Shown here: piece after piece, positions 10,664 to 21,460 of the stretch | How the letters are laid out: each line of letters opens with the position of its first letter | Position numbering within the stretch: the first letter of the stretch is position 1 | From: Micropterix aruncella | Lineage: Eukaryota > Arthropoda > Insecta > Lepidoptera > Micropterigidae | DNA: 64,000 nucleotides | NCBI GenBank assembly: GCA_944548615.1 | Contig: OX155973.1 | Location: 24,455,477 to 24,519,476, forward strand | Direction: 5' to 3' | Program-made: the position numbers and the translations under genes | The notes under the pieces: model-generated | Seen by the model: the letters and a program-made list of their open reading frames with translations, nothing else | What the model was told of the DNA's origin: nothing | Database searches by the model: none

Positions 10664-10792
10664 AAAGTCAATGCGAGTGTGGTGTTTCCAGAGTCGGCGT
10701 TTGACCTGCTGCTGCGTCTCTTGGACCCGAATCCTTACTCCAGAATTACTGCTGAGCTGGCTCTTCAGCACCCATTCATAACATCCTTATAG
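10664..10792 (+). CDS. Cdc7-type kinase, terminal exon
   Basis: After CTTTACAG (ending 10663) the exon starts in phase 0 with KVNASVVFPESAFDLLLRLL, then DPNPYSRITAELALQHPFI and a TAG at 10790-10792. This is kinase subdomain XI: LLDxNPxxRITAexALxHPF is the Cdc7/CMGC-like C-lobe ending, with the invariant arginine present. The protein stops a few residues after the HPF motif, as in other Cdc7 proteins. With the exons at 4894 and 6364 it gives one continuous C-lobe. The intron before it, about 4.2 kb, is mostly transposon. Confidence 0.92.
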   Translation, partial: KVNASVVFPESAFDLLLRLLDPNPYSRITAELALQHPFITSL

Positions 10793-10935
10793 GGTCTTTC
10801 TTACATTTAAGGGACCAATTTCTCTGATTTATCCCATTTTTATTAGAAACTTCATTTGCACTAAAAATACGCATTAAATACTAAAAAACTTTCATCAATC
10901 TGATTGAAGGAAGTATCAATCAGTCATTATAACCA

Positions 10936-10941
10936 AATAAA
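10936..10941 (+). promoter_or_regulatory. Candidate polyadenylation signal of the Cdc7-type gene
   Basis: AATAAA about 145 bases after the stop codon, followed by AT-rich sequence. It is the first canonical hexamer downstream on this strand. Confidence 0.55.
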
Positions 10942-11219
10942 TGATTATTATTGCAATTAAAAAATATTCAAGTTGTTGAATTTAATTTCATTATTTCACA
11001 AATCGATCGAACACAATAGCTAAATCTTTTATATGATACTAACACCTTAATAGGATAGGCCATTTTCCTAATGGACTATTACACTATTTCAATTTCTTAG
11101 AAGCGACTAATTTTCACTTGTAAATAAAAATGTATTGAGGTGTCTGGGAGTTTGTTAGACTAATAAGATCCCCACTGTTAGTTTCTTTATTACTGGGTCT
11201 CCAGGCCATGAAGCAATTA

Positions 11220-11893
11220 CAGTAGAGCGCCGATTATCCGAACTAATTCGGGGACAAGGGTGTTCAGAAAACCGATTTATTTGGATAATCGAACTGTATA
11301 AAAAACTGTAAATAAAACCATATATGGACATAATAATATGTATTATCTATGTATGTAATCTGTTTTAACTTTTTTTATTTATTACAATAGTGAGTAGTAA
11401 TCCAGTGAACAAAATAGATATGTGTGCATGTAATACATACGTACATGAAGAGGAACGAGTTAACGCTTAAAAAGTCCTTAATTTTGGTCTGTCGAAGCAA
11501 GCCTACCCGCTTATGAGCAGCTAATTCCCGCACATTTTTCAGTACAGATATCTGATACTGGTCGCTTTAAATGAGCTTCAAACCATCGCAAGACAGTATC
11601 TAGACATGTAAATGCTTCAGAAGGTGTAGGTATTTTTTCATCTTCATTTTCTGATTCACTAGTCGATGAGGTGCTGGCGGCGTCAGCATTATCAGTCACG
11701 AGGTCTACAATATCGCTGTCCTGCATGATTTGATACCCTGGATCTGCATCATCAATCCTCATCCATTCTTGAACGTCTTCTTCATCACATTCATGGCAAT
11801 CGATGTCTGTTTTTAACCGAGAGTCTGCGGCCGCAGCAGTTCGGTTAAGCGGTCGCTCGGTTGACCGACGTTCGTATAATCGACGCTCTACTG
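11220..11893 (-). mobile_element. Internally deleted pogo/Tigger-like DNA transposon
   Basis: The termini are inverted repeats: CAGTAGAGCGCCGATTATCC at the left and, inward from the right, CAGTAGAGCGTCGATTATAC. Each borders a TA (11218-11219 and 11894-11895). On the - strand, 11762 down to 11511 encodes DADPGYQIMQDSDIVDLV, a serine/glutamate-rich linker and AFTCLDTVLRWFEAH, the C-terminal tail of pogo/Tigger (jerky-like) transposases. The catalytic domain is missing, so about 1-2 kb of an autonomous parent has been lost. Confidence 0.82.
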
Positions 11894-11895
11894 TA

Positions 11896-12258
11896 TTAGA
11901 AAATACTGGATGTGTTCGAGTGTCTTAAAAATGTGTATTTTACGTGAAATGAAGCTTTTAATTCAAATCAGAGAAATGTTTTATAGTTATCATATGACCT
12001 GTGATGTCGGCCATATCCCAGTGCAAAAATCGTACTGTTGATCAATATAGAACGAATAGTGAGAACCAAAAATAAGACTGTTGTTTAGATTTAGCTGCCG
12101 AGGCGGCATCTTTTGTTCCTTTACTTAGTTTTAGTATAGAAGATAGTTTCTCAACGGTTGTGTGTTGCCATTGCATGCATTTTTCATTAAAAGTTGTTGC
12201 CGTGTTCTTTCTGCTTTTTATTTATGTAGTGAAACGCCTTACATTGGAGATTTCCAAT
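11896..12258. other. Intergenic stretch, nothing recognised
   Basis: AT-rich sequence between the Tigger element and the third retroposon copy. A short open frame beginning near 12160 has no splice context and runs straight into the repeat, so I do not call it a gene. Confidence 0.4.
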
Positions 12259-12270
12259 GTGGACGATGGG

Positions 12271-13008
12271 ACAGTTGGGCGGTGTCGACTACGACGGGCG
12301 AATTCTTCACCCCAGGCTGGTATAACGATATGTGATCGTTCTTTTAGCCGTGGGATGAGCATAAAAGACTTAGACATCCTTTGCCCGGCTCTTCACCCGA
12401 TATCCGGTAGCCGATTGGTCATTTTAACCCTTGGAGTAAATGGGTATTTTCATGGATGCATCTGTCTCTCTTGCAGGATTTTTGGCGACATCGACTTAAA
12501 GTACTATAACTACGAAACTACTACACCAATCATAAAAAGAACAACTGCACAATGATTGCATTGAAATTTCGAATATAGAATATTGAAATATCATTTTGTA
12601 AAACAATTAGATTATGAATAAATATGAGAACGTCAAAGAAGTGAAAAAAACGCGCGACCAGATTTGGTCGACTCGTACTCAACGGATAATTGTTTCGCGA
12701 CCAGATTTGGTTGACTCATACTCAACGGGTTAAGAGCAGTTGCCGTAAGGTTAACAACCACCCCTGCTCCAAAAGAAACAAAGCCAGTTAAAGAATCCCC
12801 GACCATCAGTCGGAGTGCACAGTCGATTGGCTGATGCCGCACGGTGCGGTGAATGATTCCCAAGGGAACTAGCTCGCAGGCACAGAGTCCTACCCTGGCT
12901 CGCACTTCTGCTTGGAGGCTACCGGATGGGTGCTGTTGACCTGTGAGTTGGGCCGACCCTGAACACATGGGTAATAATGGCCTAACTGCACTGGGCCCAT
13001 TAGCTCCC
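12271..13008. repeat. Unclassified retroposon, copy 3 (internally deleted, split by MITE A)
   Basis: It starts near GTGTCGACTACGACGGGCGAA and ends at GGGCCCATTAG like the other copies, and is flanked by GGACGATGGG (12261-12270) and GGACAATGGG (13009-13018), a 10-bp direct repeat with one mismatch. The middle of the family sequence is missing. A family A MITE with its TTAA duplication occupies 12424-12733. Confidence 0.68.
12428..12729. mobile_element. piggyBac-like MITE, family A, uninterrupted copy
   Basis: TTAA at 12424-12427 and 12730-12733 flanks an element that begins CCCTTGGAGTAAATGGG and ends ATACTCAACGGG; the ends are imperfect inverted repeats. No coding capacity. Its interior carries CATCGACTTAAAGTACTATA, which is the unoccupied version of the site where a family B MITE sits in the second copy at 41135-41695. 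Confidence 0.88.
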
Positions 13009-13029
13009 GGACAATGGGGCGATGGATAT

Positions 13030-13650
13030 CCCTAGTGGACAAATGAAGTCGCTTGGGAGGCTACTGAGATTTGGTCATAACAATTTCAGTGGCAGTTGCT
13101 CAAAACCATCATGGGTTGATTTCTGAAAGCAGTCCCGTAGATTCCGAAGCCAAGATTATTGGATGCTTAATATATCTTTTGAGATGACATGGCGTGAGTG
13201 GAGTACTCAAGATTGCGGGTCTTTATGTCCTCAATATTTTTATTTTCTTGCTCAAACGCTTCAAGATATCTTCATTTCTGACCTGTCAACCTAGCTAATA
13301 CGAATTAGCCTCCGATCAAGCTTTCTTAACAGGGTGTCTGTAAGTGTACAGCTTTTCATCCCGTATAATATTCAGAATACGTGGCATCTTAGAAGTATCA
13401 TCTTGAGGTCTAGGTGATGTTTCTTCCGTAAAATAGACTTTTAATCTTAAAGAATGTGCTTTTGGATTTTTCAATATGGGTTTTTACTCCTTGCTCCATA
13501 TCCCAGTTGTCGTTCAAATTGCACTCCAGGTAAATAATGTTATTAGTCTTCTCCAGCCAAAGTCCGTAAGCTGTAACTGTACATGCGTCTACGAGTATTT
13601 CACCGTCTATGACGACTATCACTGATCTATTGGCCTTCAATGCCAGAATG
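13030..13650 (-). pseudogene. RTE-like LINE reverse transcriptase C-terminal fragment
   Basis: On the - strand the frame at 13645 down to 13410 encodes SVIVVIDGEILVD, a degraded YLEC-N-L block (from a YLG motif) and KSTFFKIKSLF. Further frames (13340-13060) give EDILKRLSKK, DIKTRNLEY and NLRDCFQKSTHDGF. This is the order at the end of RTE-like and related LINEs (ValDG, YLG, AFxK, IKTRKLEY-GH, WLKNLR). Several stops and shifts make it dead. Confidence 0.7.
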
Positions 13651-13654
13651 ATTG

Positions 13655-14350
13655 GACTACAATTGGGGACTTTTGCATTCCTCCTCCAACGCACTGGAAG
13701 GTAATGCTCTATGATGATAAGATATGCTTAACCCCTAGAGCCCCAATTGGCCACACGCCACAACACAACACGATTCAGCGTGACGGCCTCGTTTTAATTT
13801 TATTTTAATTTAATTTGTCCTATTTTATTATGTTATGTTTTATTTTAATTATGGGTACAGTGGTTTGTCAGTAATTAATGTTTTGGTGAGACAGTGTCAT
13901 AATTCAATTTTTTTACTCATTTTTACTAAAATTTTTTGTGACATCAACTTGTCAATCGGCTGTGGGGCCGAGGCCTGAAGGGTTAAATTTTATTTAAATG
14001 CTTTTCAGCATACACTTACAGACCCCAGTAACTTCGCTCGTTGGAGCTATGCCATGGATAGTTCATGTCCCCTTTGTAGCAACACCCCTTGAACAGCTAG
14101 ACATATTCTAGCTGGCTGCAAGGTGGCCTTAGATCAAGGATGGTACACTTACCGCCATGACAAAGTCCTTGCTGTTATTCGCGAGGTAATTAGTCTCTCA
14201 GTGGCTGACGAGGTTCTGACAGTATCCTCCAAATCCCCAATACAGTTTGTGAAGGACGGCTTTAAAGGCAAAAAACATTTCACTACAAAACTTTTCAGTA
14301 ATCGAGAAGGCTTCAGATTGGATTCTGGAGATCGAATCGATCTCTAAACA
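13655..14350 (+). mobile_element. Restriction-like-endonuclease LINE, copy 2 (truncated, split by MITE B)
   Basis: The sequence beginning GGACTTTTGCATTCCTCCTCC matches copy 1 at 9310. After the MITE it continues with TTTAAATGCTTTTCAGCATA and the CDQG-like block through AAAAAACATTTCAC. It breaks off near 14350, before the endonuclease block. Frames are broken. Confidence 0.7.
13732..13982. mobile_element. piggyBac-like MITE, family B, copy 2
   Basis: TTAA at 13728-13731 and 13983-13986. It begins CCCCTAGAGCCCCAATTGG and ends GGCCGAGGCCTGAAGGG. Length 251 bp, close to the copy at 41372-41623. It is inserted in the copy 2 LINE. Confidence 0.87.
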
Positions 14351-15509
14351 GTTACATTATACCGATAGTGAATTATGGTAAGATAATTACTGTAATGAAA
14401 CAAAAACCATGTCTGGTTTGGAAAAGCACGATCACCGTTCACTTGCGAAAGCTATTGCCACACTATAAGGTTTTGCAAACGATCCAATTGTTCCACATTC
14501 GCTTATCCAGGATAGACTGATGTGCTGTCAAGTGTGGTCTGTTGTTAAAAGGTAGGTGGCAAACTGCTGTTGTTCCCACGCAGATTATATTGGTGGTGGG
14601 GCGGCGGGTTCGCGTGTGAATTTTGTAAATCCCTCGTACACACAACACTCACTATATCTTGTGTTACGTCGTTGCGCTCGGCGATGATCATTCAGAACAT
14701 TTTTAGAAGAGGGTTCCACGTAGCAGAGTGAAACGACCGTCATCTCTATTTAAGTTCGGGGTTCTTATTTCAGTGGCTTCCCGGAGCATGCGGGGAAAGT
14801 AAATTGTTGTTTGGATAGCACAAGGAAATTTTGAAACTACACCCAGTGATTAGTTTTGCCATAGTAAAATAAGAACAGTATAACATCTCCATAATATGCA
14901 CCGATTTCGCACTCATACAAGCGCCCGTTGTCCGTACGCTACCACTACAAAGATTCTCGGGCGCGTCGGTGCTTCAGGGCTGTCGCGCGATAGTTTAGTA
15001 TACAAAGTGGAATGTTTTCTGTACAGGCTGTAATGCAACCTATCAGAAATTACATTTACAAGTTGTTACATTTACGATACGAAATGACATTTACGAGGTA
15101 ACGTTTATTGTTCATTTGCGTAGGTAAGTATGTGTCTAGGTAAGCAGGTGCATAGGTATGTAAGTGCGTAGGTAGGTAGGTAGATGCGTTTTTGTTAAGT
15201 ACTTACTAAAATGTAAAGTAATAACTTACTAAAATGTAGGTATTTTGAACACATGCAACGAGTGATGAATGCTATCACACAGTCAGCACTAACTCATATA
15301 TTCTGTTACAGTACAATTTTGGGAACCGACTCTTGATCTATAAACCAAAAATATATAAACGTTCATAATAATAATAAAGAATTGCATTTCTGCTTTAATG
15401 GGATCACAACTTGTCAATTGTGTATTTGTTGTGGCAACCCTGGTGGTTCGAAGAAGCGTAGGTACTTATTTCGAAAACGGGCTCGAGATGTCCTACTGAT
15501 GTTATTTTA
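14351..15509. other. Intergenic stretch without a gene
   Basis: No coding similarity seen on either strand. The only structure is a degenerate (TAGG/TAGGTAAG)n simple repeat at about 15119-15185. Confidence 0.45.
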
Positions 15510-15523
15510 CTATGGTTTTGCTA

Positions 15524-15894
15524 ACAACCACAAACTTACCAAAACACTTCTAAGGACAAAAAGGCCCCAACTACGCAAACTAGTGGGACTGATAACAGGA
15601 CACAACACACTAAACAAACACCTCTTCAAAATGGGCGGAACGAATAGCCCTATGTGCAGAGCATGCATGGAGGCGGAAGAAACCACAAAACACATTCTGC
15701 TAGATTGTAAACAGGTAGAAGTATACAGGACAAAACACCTTGGGACCCCAGGCACCCTGCGCGAGGCGGCAGGAAACCGAAAGCCCTGCTGGCTTTCGTC
15801 AAGGAGCTTGGAATAGCGCTACCCCCGTTACACGCAAAATAGGCACACTGGATGTCGACTTGCGGAGGAACGCCCAGTATAACTAACTAACTAA
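15524..15894 (+). mobile_element. RNase H LINE, second 5'-truncated copy with 14-bp duplication
   Basis: It is flanked by CTATGGTTTTGCTA at 15510-15523 and 15895-15908. The insert encodes LNKHLFKMGGTNSPMCRACM and a following EETTKHILLDC, the same cysteine/histidine tail as the copy at 7654, and ends in AACTAACTAACTAACT. Only about 370 bp of the 3' end was copied. Confidence 0.87.
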
Positions 15895-15908
15895 CTATGG
15901 TTTTGCTA

Positions 15909-17507
15909 TCCAATATGTTTGCAGTTGTATTACATCCCTTACATGCCTCCGAGATCAAACTATATTTTGGATCGGTTTGAAGATCGCTTTTTATATCAAA
16001 TTTGTTTATCATCCTATAGGGTCTGACATGCCCTTGACTTATGGTAAGAGTGCTCGTGATCAGTGTCTCGAGTTTTGTCTGCATCGGATAGTGTGCATGT
16101 TTTTTTTTTACAAATATTATGTTTAGCGTCTGAAATAAATGATTAAGTATTTAGAGTTACAACGTTTGACTTATTAGCTATCCGTATGTATGCCTGTATA
16201 CATACACATTAGCATAATTAAGTAGAACCAGGATTTTGAACGTCCCATGAGCTTCTCCATAATTGTTTGTAGTTCTTAACAGTACATATTTGTATTCTTG
16301 TGCCAGACCGCAAGAAGCTGTAATGGGTATTACACTATTTTTCAACTGATTTGTAAATTTGAGTAACATGGATTTCAATTTAAAATTTGAACTCAATCAA
16401 ACCCTTAGTTATCCAAGCTCAAAAAAGACAGTTAAGAAAAAAAGGCGATTAGGTAGATGTCTCGGCAAAATAGTTGTATTTAGAATTAACTACCAATAAT
16501 ATTAATATTAAAATATTCATAGTACCGTAAACATTGCATACAACAAAGCCGTGAATATATGTATTCTACAGTTTTGAATAAGGGAATCACCAACATAGCA
16601 TATTAAAGAAACCATGGAAACGAGAGAAACCATGGAAACGAGAGGCAAGGAAAATAACAACAAAAAACAAAGTAACATAATTTTGTTTTAAAATTTTCAT
16701 TCTTTCACGCATATACAATGTAACAAATAGAAATAATTGACTTTATAATTTATTTGAGCCACATTGAAAGTGGAATTATAAAGTGACATAACAAAACAGT
16801 TTTTTTATTCAACCTTCAAGCGGTATAGACAAAAATACTAGAGTTAGTGTTCGGAAAACTTTCGATAATTGAGTGCACAAGAGAGAACTTCGCGAGACCA
16901 GACTTCGACCGGACCGAGTTTATAGCCCGACCCCGACGATATCTATGCTTCGCAGGACAGTACTGCTCTTCAAACGGTAAGCGACAATAACAGCTTATAC
17001 CTTTATGCCTCAATTATGCGAGCGGCTAGATTTACAAACTAGTGGAGACTAGATCGATCAAATAGGAAAAGAGATCGCTGCGGAATCTGCAAAAGGAGAC
17101 CGTACGATACAAGAGCTTAAGGTCACCTTGTATCGCAACTCGATCGAGGAGAGACACGCCTCTACAAGTACCTGGTGTGCCATCGGCCGTAAAACGCCGG
17201 TTCACATCACCCCTGGGTGCCACCAAAATTGCACCTTGTCATTCTATGGCTACCCTAAAATAAGGTGGCAGATTTTCGATCGGTTTAACCGCTGACCGCT
17301 GGATTTGCCACTACAGGTAGATACTTATTTATGTGAGTATAATTTTTACATGACTTTATTAAATTTTTAACCAAATTATATTGGGTCGCAGAATATCATT
17401 TGGTTAGCAGTGTCAAAAGGCCGCCTACAAACTACCCGCTTCTTGTTAATTTTCATATTTCAACAGTCGGGTCGGTTATGAAATTTAATTAAAATTCGTG
17501 TGCCGAA
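15909..17507. other. Intergenic; upstream region of the first atlastin-like gene
   Basis: No gene recognised. There is an 18-bp tandem duplication of GAAACCATGGAAACGAGA at about 16609-16644. The stretch 17341-17507 is the likely promoter and 5' untranslated region of the downstream gene, but no core promoter element stands out. Confidence 0.4.
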
Positions 17508-17731
17508 ATGGAGGCTGCAAAGAATCTAATCTCGAATATGCTGGATGAAGGTGGACACTCCATTCAGGTGGTGACAACCAAGAGAAGTGATCACAGTTTC
17601 AAAGTGACGAATGAGAGTGAATTTTTGAAAATTTTAACGAAGGCGGACATCATTGATCGCTCTGTGGTGATCGTATCGGTGGCCGGCGCTTTCCGGACGG
17701 GGAAGTCCTTCCTACTGAACCTGTTTCTAAG
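17508..17731 (+). CDS. Atlastin-like GTPase 1, exon 1 (P-loop)
   Basis: The ATG at 17508 has a purine at -3 and G at +4. Residues 15-26 (GGHSIQVVTTKR) and the block [20 protein letters not shown] are the N-terminus and G1/P-loop of the atlastin/GBP dynamin-like GTPases; animal atlastins usually have GAFRKGKS. The exon ends two bases into an arginine codon before GTGAGT at 17732. Atlastins tether and fuse endoplasmic reticulum membranes by GTP-driven dimerisation; related GTPases (GBPs) act in immunity. The six exons listed give 489 residues when spliced, with phases that all agree (2, 0, 1, 0, 0). Confidence 0.93.
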
Positions 17732-18089
17732 GTGAGTTTTTAAAGTATCGTTTTAATTTTAATTTTTTTTGATTTTTTTTATTTTATTATTGTTAAGGAA
17801 GCAAACAGCTTTTACAAAACATTGGGTACAAAATTATTAAGTTTCAAAGATAATGCTAATAACATATTTCCACTTAAATATTAATAATTTAAACACTTAA
17901 CAGTTTTCTATGAAGAATACACTCACATGAAAGGAGGTGGGAATTGGGAAGGGGGAGTCATATAATAAGTAAATACAATTTTATGTGAATACACGTTTCA
18001 TAATGTATACATATTATTTAAATATATTCTTGAATACATATTATTAATATTATATTATATAGTGCGATTACAATGATACGTCAACACCG

Positions 18090-18700
18090 TCATTAATTAT
18101 TGCTTTTTTAAGAGCGATAGATGACGAATTGAATACGTCAATATCGCCGAGCTGCGTATTATAAATTTTACATACTCTATAAATAAACAGTTTTGTGCAT
18201 AATTAGTGCCAACTTGCGGTAGGTGGAACAACTCCGTTTGGCGAGTGAGTCGCGATGGTACACGAAAAGATACCATTCCAAGAAGATCCGAACAGTCAAT
18301 GTAACCTGTCAACAATTTATGGAAAAACACCACATCTGCACATTTTCTTCTTGATTGTAGTGATTGAAGACCATGAAAGCTAGCTGCTTCGCTGTAATTG
18401 GGAAAGGACAAAAGAAACGATAATTCAAATGTTTCAAGAACAAATTTTGAATACGTTCAATTCTTTTTTCGTGAACGTTATAGCTTGGAGACCATATTTG
18501 AGATGCATATTCGAGGTGACTGCGGACGAATGCGTTGTATAAGAGTAAGAGAGAATGTTCAACTGTATAACGAAAGGCAACTTTTTTCCCAACATTAGAT
18601 TTTATCACACCAGCCAAGAACCCGAAGGTGAGGACCTCGTTAATACACATTCCATAAAATACCCATTTGAGCCGATGGTTTAAAACATGAGTCGGCAACC
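18090..18700 (-). pseudogene. Jockey/CR1-like LINE C-terminal fragment
   Basis: On the - strand, LLLYNAFVRSHLEYASQIWS at about 18600-18480 is followed by a frameshift near 18400 and then SLQSRRKCADVVFFHKLLTG, RVPSRLTRQTELFHLP and a C-terminus to about 18097. This is the classic post-reverse-transcriptase order LxxxLVRSxLEYxSxIWxP, SLExRR, (V/P)PxRxxR. A related fragment lies at 58385-59275 on the + strand. Confidence 0.75.
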
Positions 18701-18717
18701 TTGTGTTGTATGCATTG

Positions 18718-18960
18718 ACCGTATAACTACTAGACCAGCCTGAGAATGCCTAGTCTGAATGCCATCCTTGTCTAGTCGTGCATTCACGGAGACATGTACA
18801 TATATCACTATGGCAACGCGTTCATATCACTATGGCAACGCTTCAACGCCATAAGTCTGCTATGCTATGGATAAACCCGCATGCTAGACAAAACCCGCAT
18901 GATAGAGGGAGTCTCATATGCCCCTATCTCTTTCTATTCGGTGCACGCATTCACTCACAG
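18718..18960 (+). mobile_element. Palindromic MITE, family C, copy 1
   Basis: The segment from CTACTAGACCAGCCT to CTCTTTCTATTCGGTG matches, in reverse complement, 54474-54745. Shared blocks include CTTGTCTAGTCGTGCATT and CTTCAACGCCATAAGTCTGC. The copies are about 36 kb apart in opposite orientation. Here a CATATCACTATGGCAACGC unit is duplicated (about 18800-18841). No coding capacity. Confidence 0.7.
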
Positions 18961-19025
18961 CCTGCCTTCGGACTCCCGTTCTCTATTTCTGTTACCTTTA
19001 TGCTTGTGTATGAGGACCAATTATC

Positions 19026-19770
19026 GTGTGCCACATTTGGCCATATGTTATTACAGCTACCTACAAATATAAATTCAGTTCTCACAGTGTGTGGACCATC
19101 TCCTCTCCCTTAACTCTCCAAAAGTCCTTAAAATCTTCTGTAAATTTATATCTCTCAACCACATTTCCCTTTAGTATTTTTATACCATGTATTAAACTAA
19201 ACACAGCAAGGCAAGACACAAAATACTCAGGGCCATATTACTTTAACAGGCTACCAGAAAGTTTAAAAACTATTCAAGTGGAAAGCTTATTCAAAAAGTT
19301 ACTTAAAGAATTCTTATTAGACAAAGCTTTTTACTCGATCGATGAGTTTGTTAATTTTAAATAATTTTTCAAATTTTTTGGTCATTTTTTTGACAATTTT
19401 AAGTAGTATTTTTTAATTATTCTGACTTTTTCTGATTTTAATTTCTTGATTATTTTTATCAATTATTTTAATTTGTGGTTTTAGTAAATAAATCTTAAAA
19501 ATGATTTGGATGCCCTAAAAGCAATAAAGAAGTAACTGTATGTACGTGGTGATAAATTTAAATATTGTAAAAACGAACTAATATACTGTATTAATTACTG
19601 AACTAATATACTAAAAGCAATAAAGAAGTAACTGTATGTACGTGGTGATAATTTAAATATTGTAAAAACGAACTAATATACTGTAATTTAAATGTACCTA
19701 AATATTAAGTTTCTACAATCTGTTAAGATTTTTTGGAAATAAATTGAAATTGAAAAAAAATTGAAAAAAA
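19026..19770 (+). pseudogene. LINE 3' end with C-terminal ORF remnant and (TTGAAA)n tail
   Basis: The open stretch to 19364 ends with SGPYYFNRLPESLKTI, FKKLLKEFLLDKAFYSIDEF. This is a common C-terminal ending of CR1/L2-like LINEs (xxNxLPxxLK, FKxxLKxxL). The 3' part ends AAATAAATTGAAATTG with degenerate TTGAAA units near 19738-19770. A related tail occurs at 56980-57465. Confidence 0.6.
19518..19700. repeat. Tandem duplication, ~95 bp unit, two copies
   Basis: AAAAGCAATAAAGAAGTAAC starts both units (about 19518 and 19613). Both continue with TGTATGTACGTGGTGATA and AACGAACTAATATACTGTA. It lies in the 3' untranslated part of the LINE at 19026. Confidence 0.75.
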
Positions 19771-20202
19771 AATAGTAACAATATTCCATTCCATAATATA
19801 GTAGTTTCTAATGCGTCCTTTATTGTAAGTTTTGTGTCTGTTTGTTTCAGTACTGTCCTACCAACAATAAAGTTACCAAATTAAAAAACAAGTAACCACC
19901 TGGCAGAAATCATCCTCATTGGGTGAATTGCCATAAGGGAAAAAAAGAAAAAAAGAAAGAAGGTATTTCAAGACCAATTTGGAGTTGTGACTGGAAAGAT
20001 AGGCGGCTAGAAAGTTTCACCCCTAAATCTGTAATGTCATTTACTCTCTGGAGAATAGGGTTATATACAGTATAATAAAATCATATGTAAATGCTTTGGA
20101 TGTACTCATAATTTTCGGATATGTCTCGTACTCGGAAACTTCAACTCTACTTCTTGAAAATTACTGTTTAATTATCACTCACAATTCTTTCACTCCTGCT
20201 AG

Positions 20203-20470
20203 GTACTTACGCGCTAAATACGTCTCTGAAAAACTTAGCGACAGCGAAGATGAAGATGATGCTGAGCTGAAGGGCTTCAGTTGGGTGGGAGGTCCCAAGA
20301 GGAACACGACCGGCATCCACGTATGGTCCGAGGTCTTCAAGGCGGAACTCCCCGGCGGAGAGAAAGTGGCCATCCTGCTGATGGACACCCAGGGGATGTT
20401 CGACTCCAAAACCACGTTGAAGGAGTGCGTCGGCATCTTCGCCATGAGCACCATGCTTTCATCCGTACAG
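20203..20470 (+). CDS. Atlastin-like GTPase 1, exon 2 (switch regions)
   Basis: It starts with the last base of an arginine codon (acceptor CTGCTAG at 20196-20202) and encodes [10 protein letters not shown], an acidic stretch [28 protein letters not shown], then [14 protein letters not shown] and [14 protein letters not shown]. RxTTGI is switch I with the magnesium-binding threonine; MDTQGxFD is the G3/switch II block. All key residues of the family are present. It ends in phase 0 at GTACCT (20471). Confidence 0.93.
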
Positions 20471-20694
20471 GTACCTCACATTCGATATCTAAGTGCAGAG
20501 GCGCGCATTGAGTTTGAGGCGCCTCAGATTTTAATTTTTCCAATTTCTCTTTGTCCCGAGGCGTAATAGAGGACGACTCGAGAGACATAGGCGGACATCC
20601 AAACTAATAGTTGAACGCCATGATATCCTCGAACAGATAACACAGGATGATGGAATAAGCCTTACATGGCCGAAGGAACATAGTGGAGTCGGTG

Positions 20695-21452
20695 CAGGGG
20701 CGTAGCTACCGCCGTATCTGCAGTATCAATTATACGGGGCCCCCGGGCCACGGGGGCCCCCAACCTGACCTGACCTGACCTGGCGACCTGAGTAGTATGT
20801 TTGAAATATTACAACCGGAGGAACTCCTGTCATTAAACGCTTCCGGAAAACTGTCGGCTAAATACAGTAAAGACTTAGTAATACAGTAAAGACAAGTAAT
20901 ACAGTAAAGACTCTTATGACCTCTTCTTTATGACCAATTAAAGGCTCTAAAAACATGCTTAAAATCTGACATTCAAAAAATTCATTCCATTAAGGAACTC
21001 ATTGAATTATTGCTGATAAATTTCCGGATGTAATAACAGCATGCTCTTTATTCTTGACCCTTTCAGTTACAACTGCAACTGCTGAAAGAAGTTTTTCAAA
21101 ATTAAATCTGATAAAAAAATACCTAAGAACTTCGATGGGACATGAACGCCTGTCAGACCTGTCGCTATCGTCCATAGAGGCAGAAACTTTAGAAAAACTA
21201 AAGTCATCATCAGCTATATATGATTTAATAGTTCAGTTTGCCGAAAAAAATGCAAGGAGAGTGTATATTTAATTTGAATTGTTTGTAAAATTTTTGGAAA
21301 AAGTGACAGATACTTAGATAATTATGATGAATAAATATTTCTTTTAATTTTATGCAAACATTTTTTTTTCTTTTGTGAGAAATCTTTACCCTTCCTAAGG
21401 GCCCTCAAACAAATTTTTATACGGGGCCCTGCCAAGGCACGCTACGCCACTG
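20695..21452 (+). mobile_element. Internally deleted hAT transposon with 8-bp target duplication
   Basis: It is flanked by AGTCGGTG at 20687-20694 and 21453-21460. The ends are inverted repeats: CAGGGGCGTAGC at the left and CAGTGGCGTAGC inward from the right. The + strand frame at 21054-21272 encodes VTTATAERSFSKLNLIKKYL and RLSDLSLSSIEAE, the C-terminal dimerisation domain of hAT transposases. The catalytic domain is lost, as the whole element is only 758 bp. Confidence 0.92.
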
Positions 21453-21460
21453 AGTCGGTG

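Larger units (their letters stand above)
17732..20202. other. Intron 1 of atlastin-like gene 1
   Basis: It contains a - strand LINE fragment, a palindromic MITE, a + strand LINE 3' end and a ~95 bp tandem duplication (separate entries). GTGAGT donor, CTGCTAG acceptor. Confidence 0.85.

Noticed and set aside
12160..12300. Small hydrophobic protein starting MCCHCMHFSLKVV
   Set aside because: The frame runs into the retroposon, has no splice or homology support, and sits in intergenic DNA.
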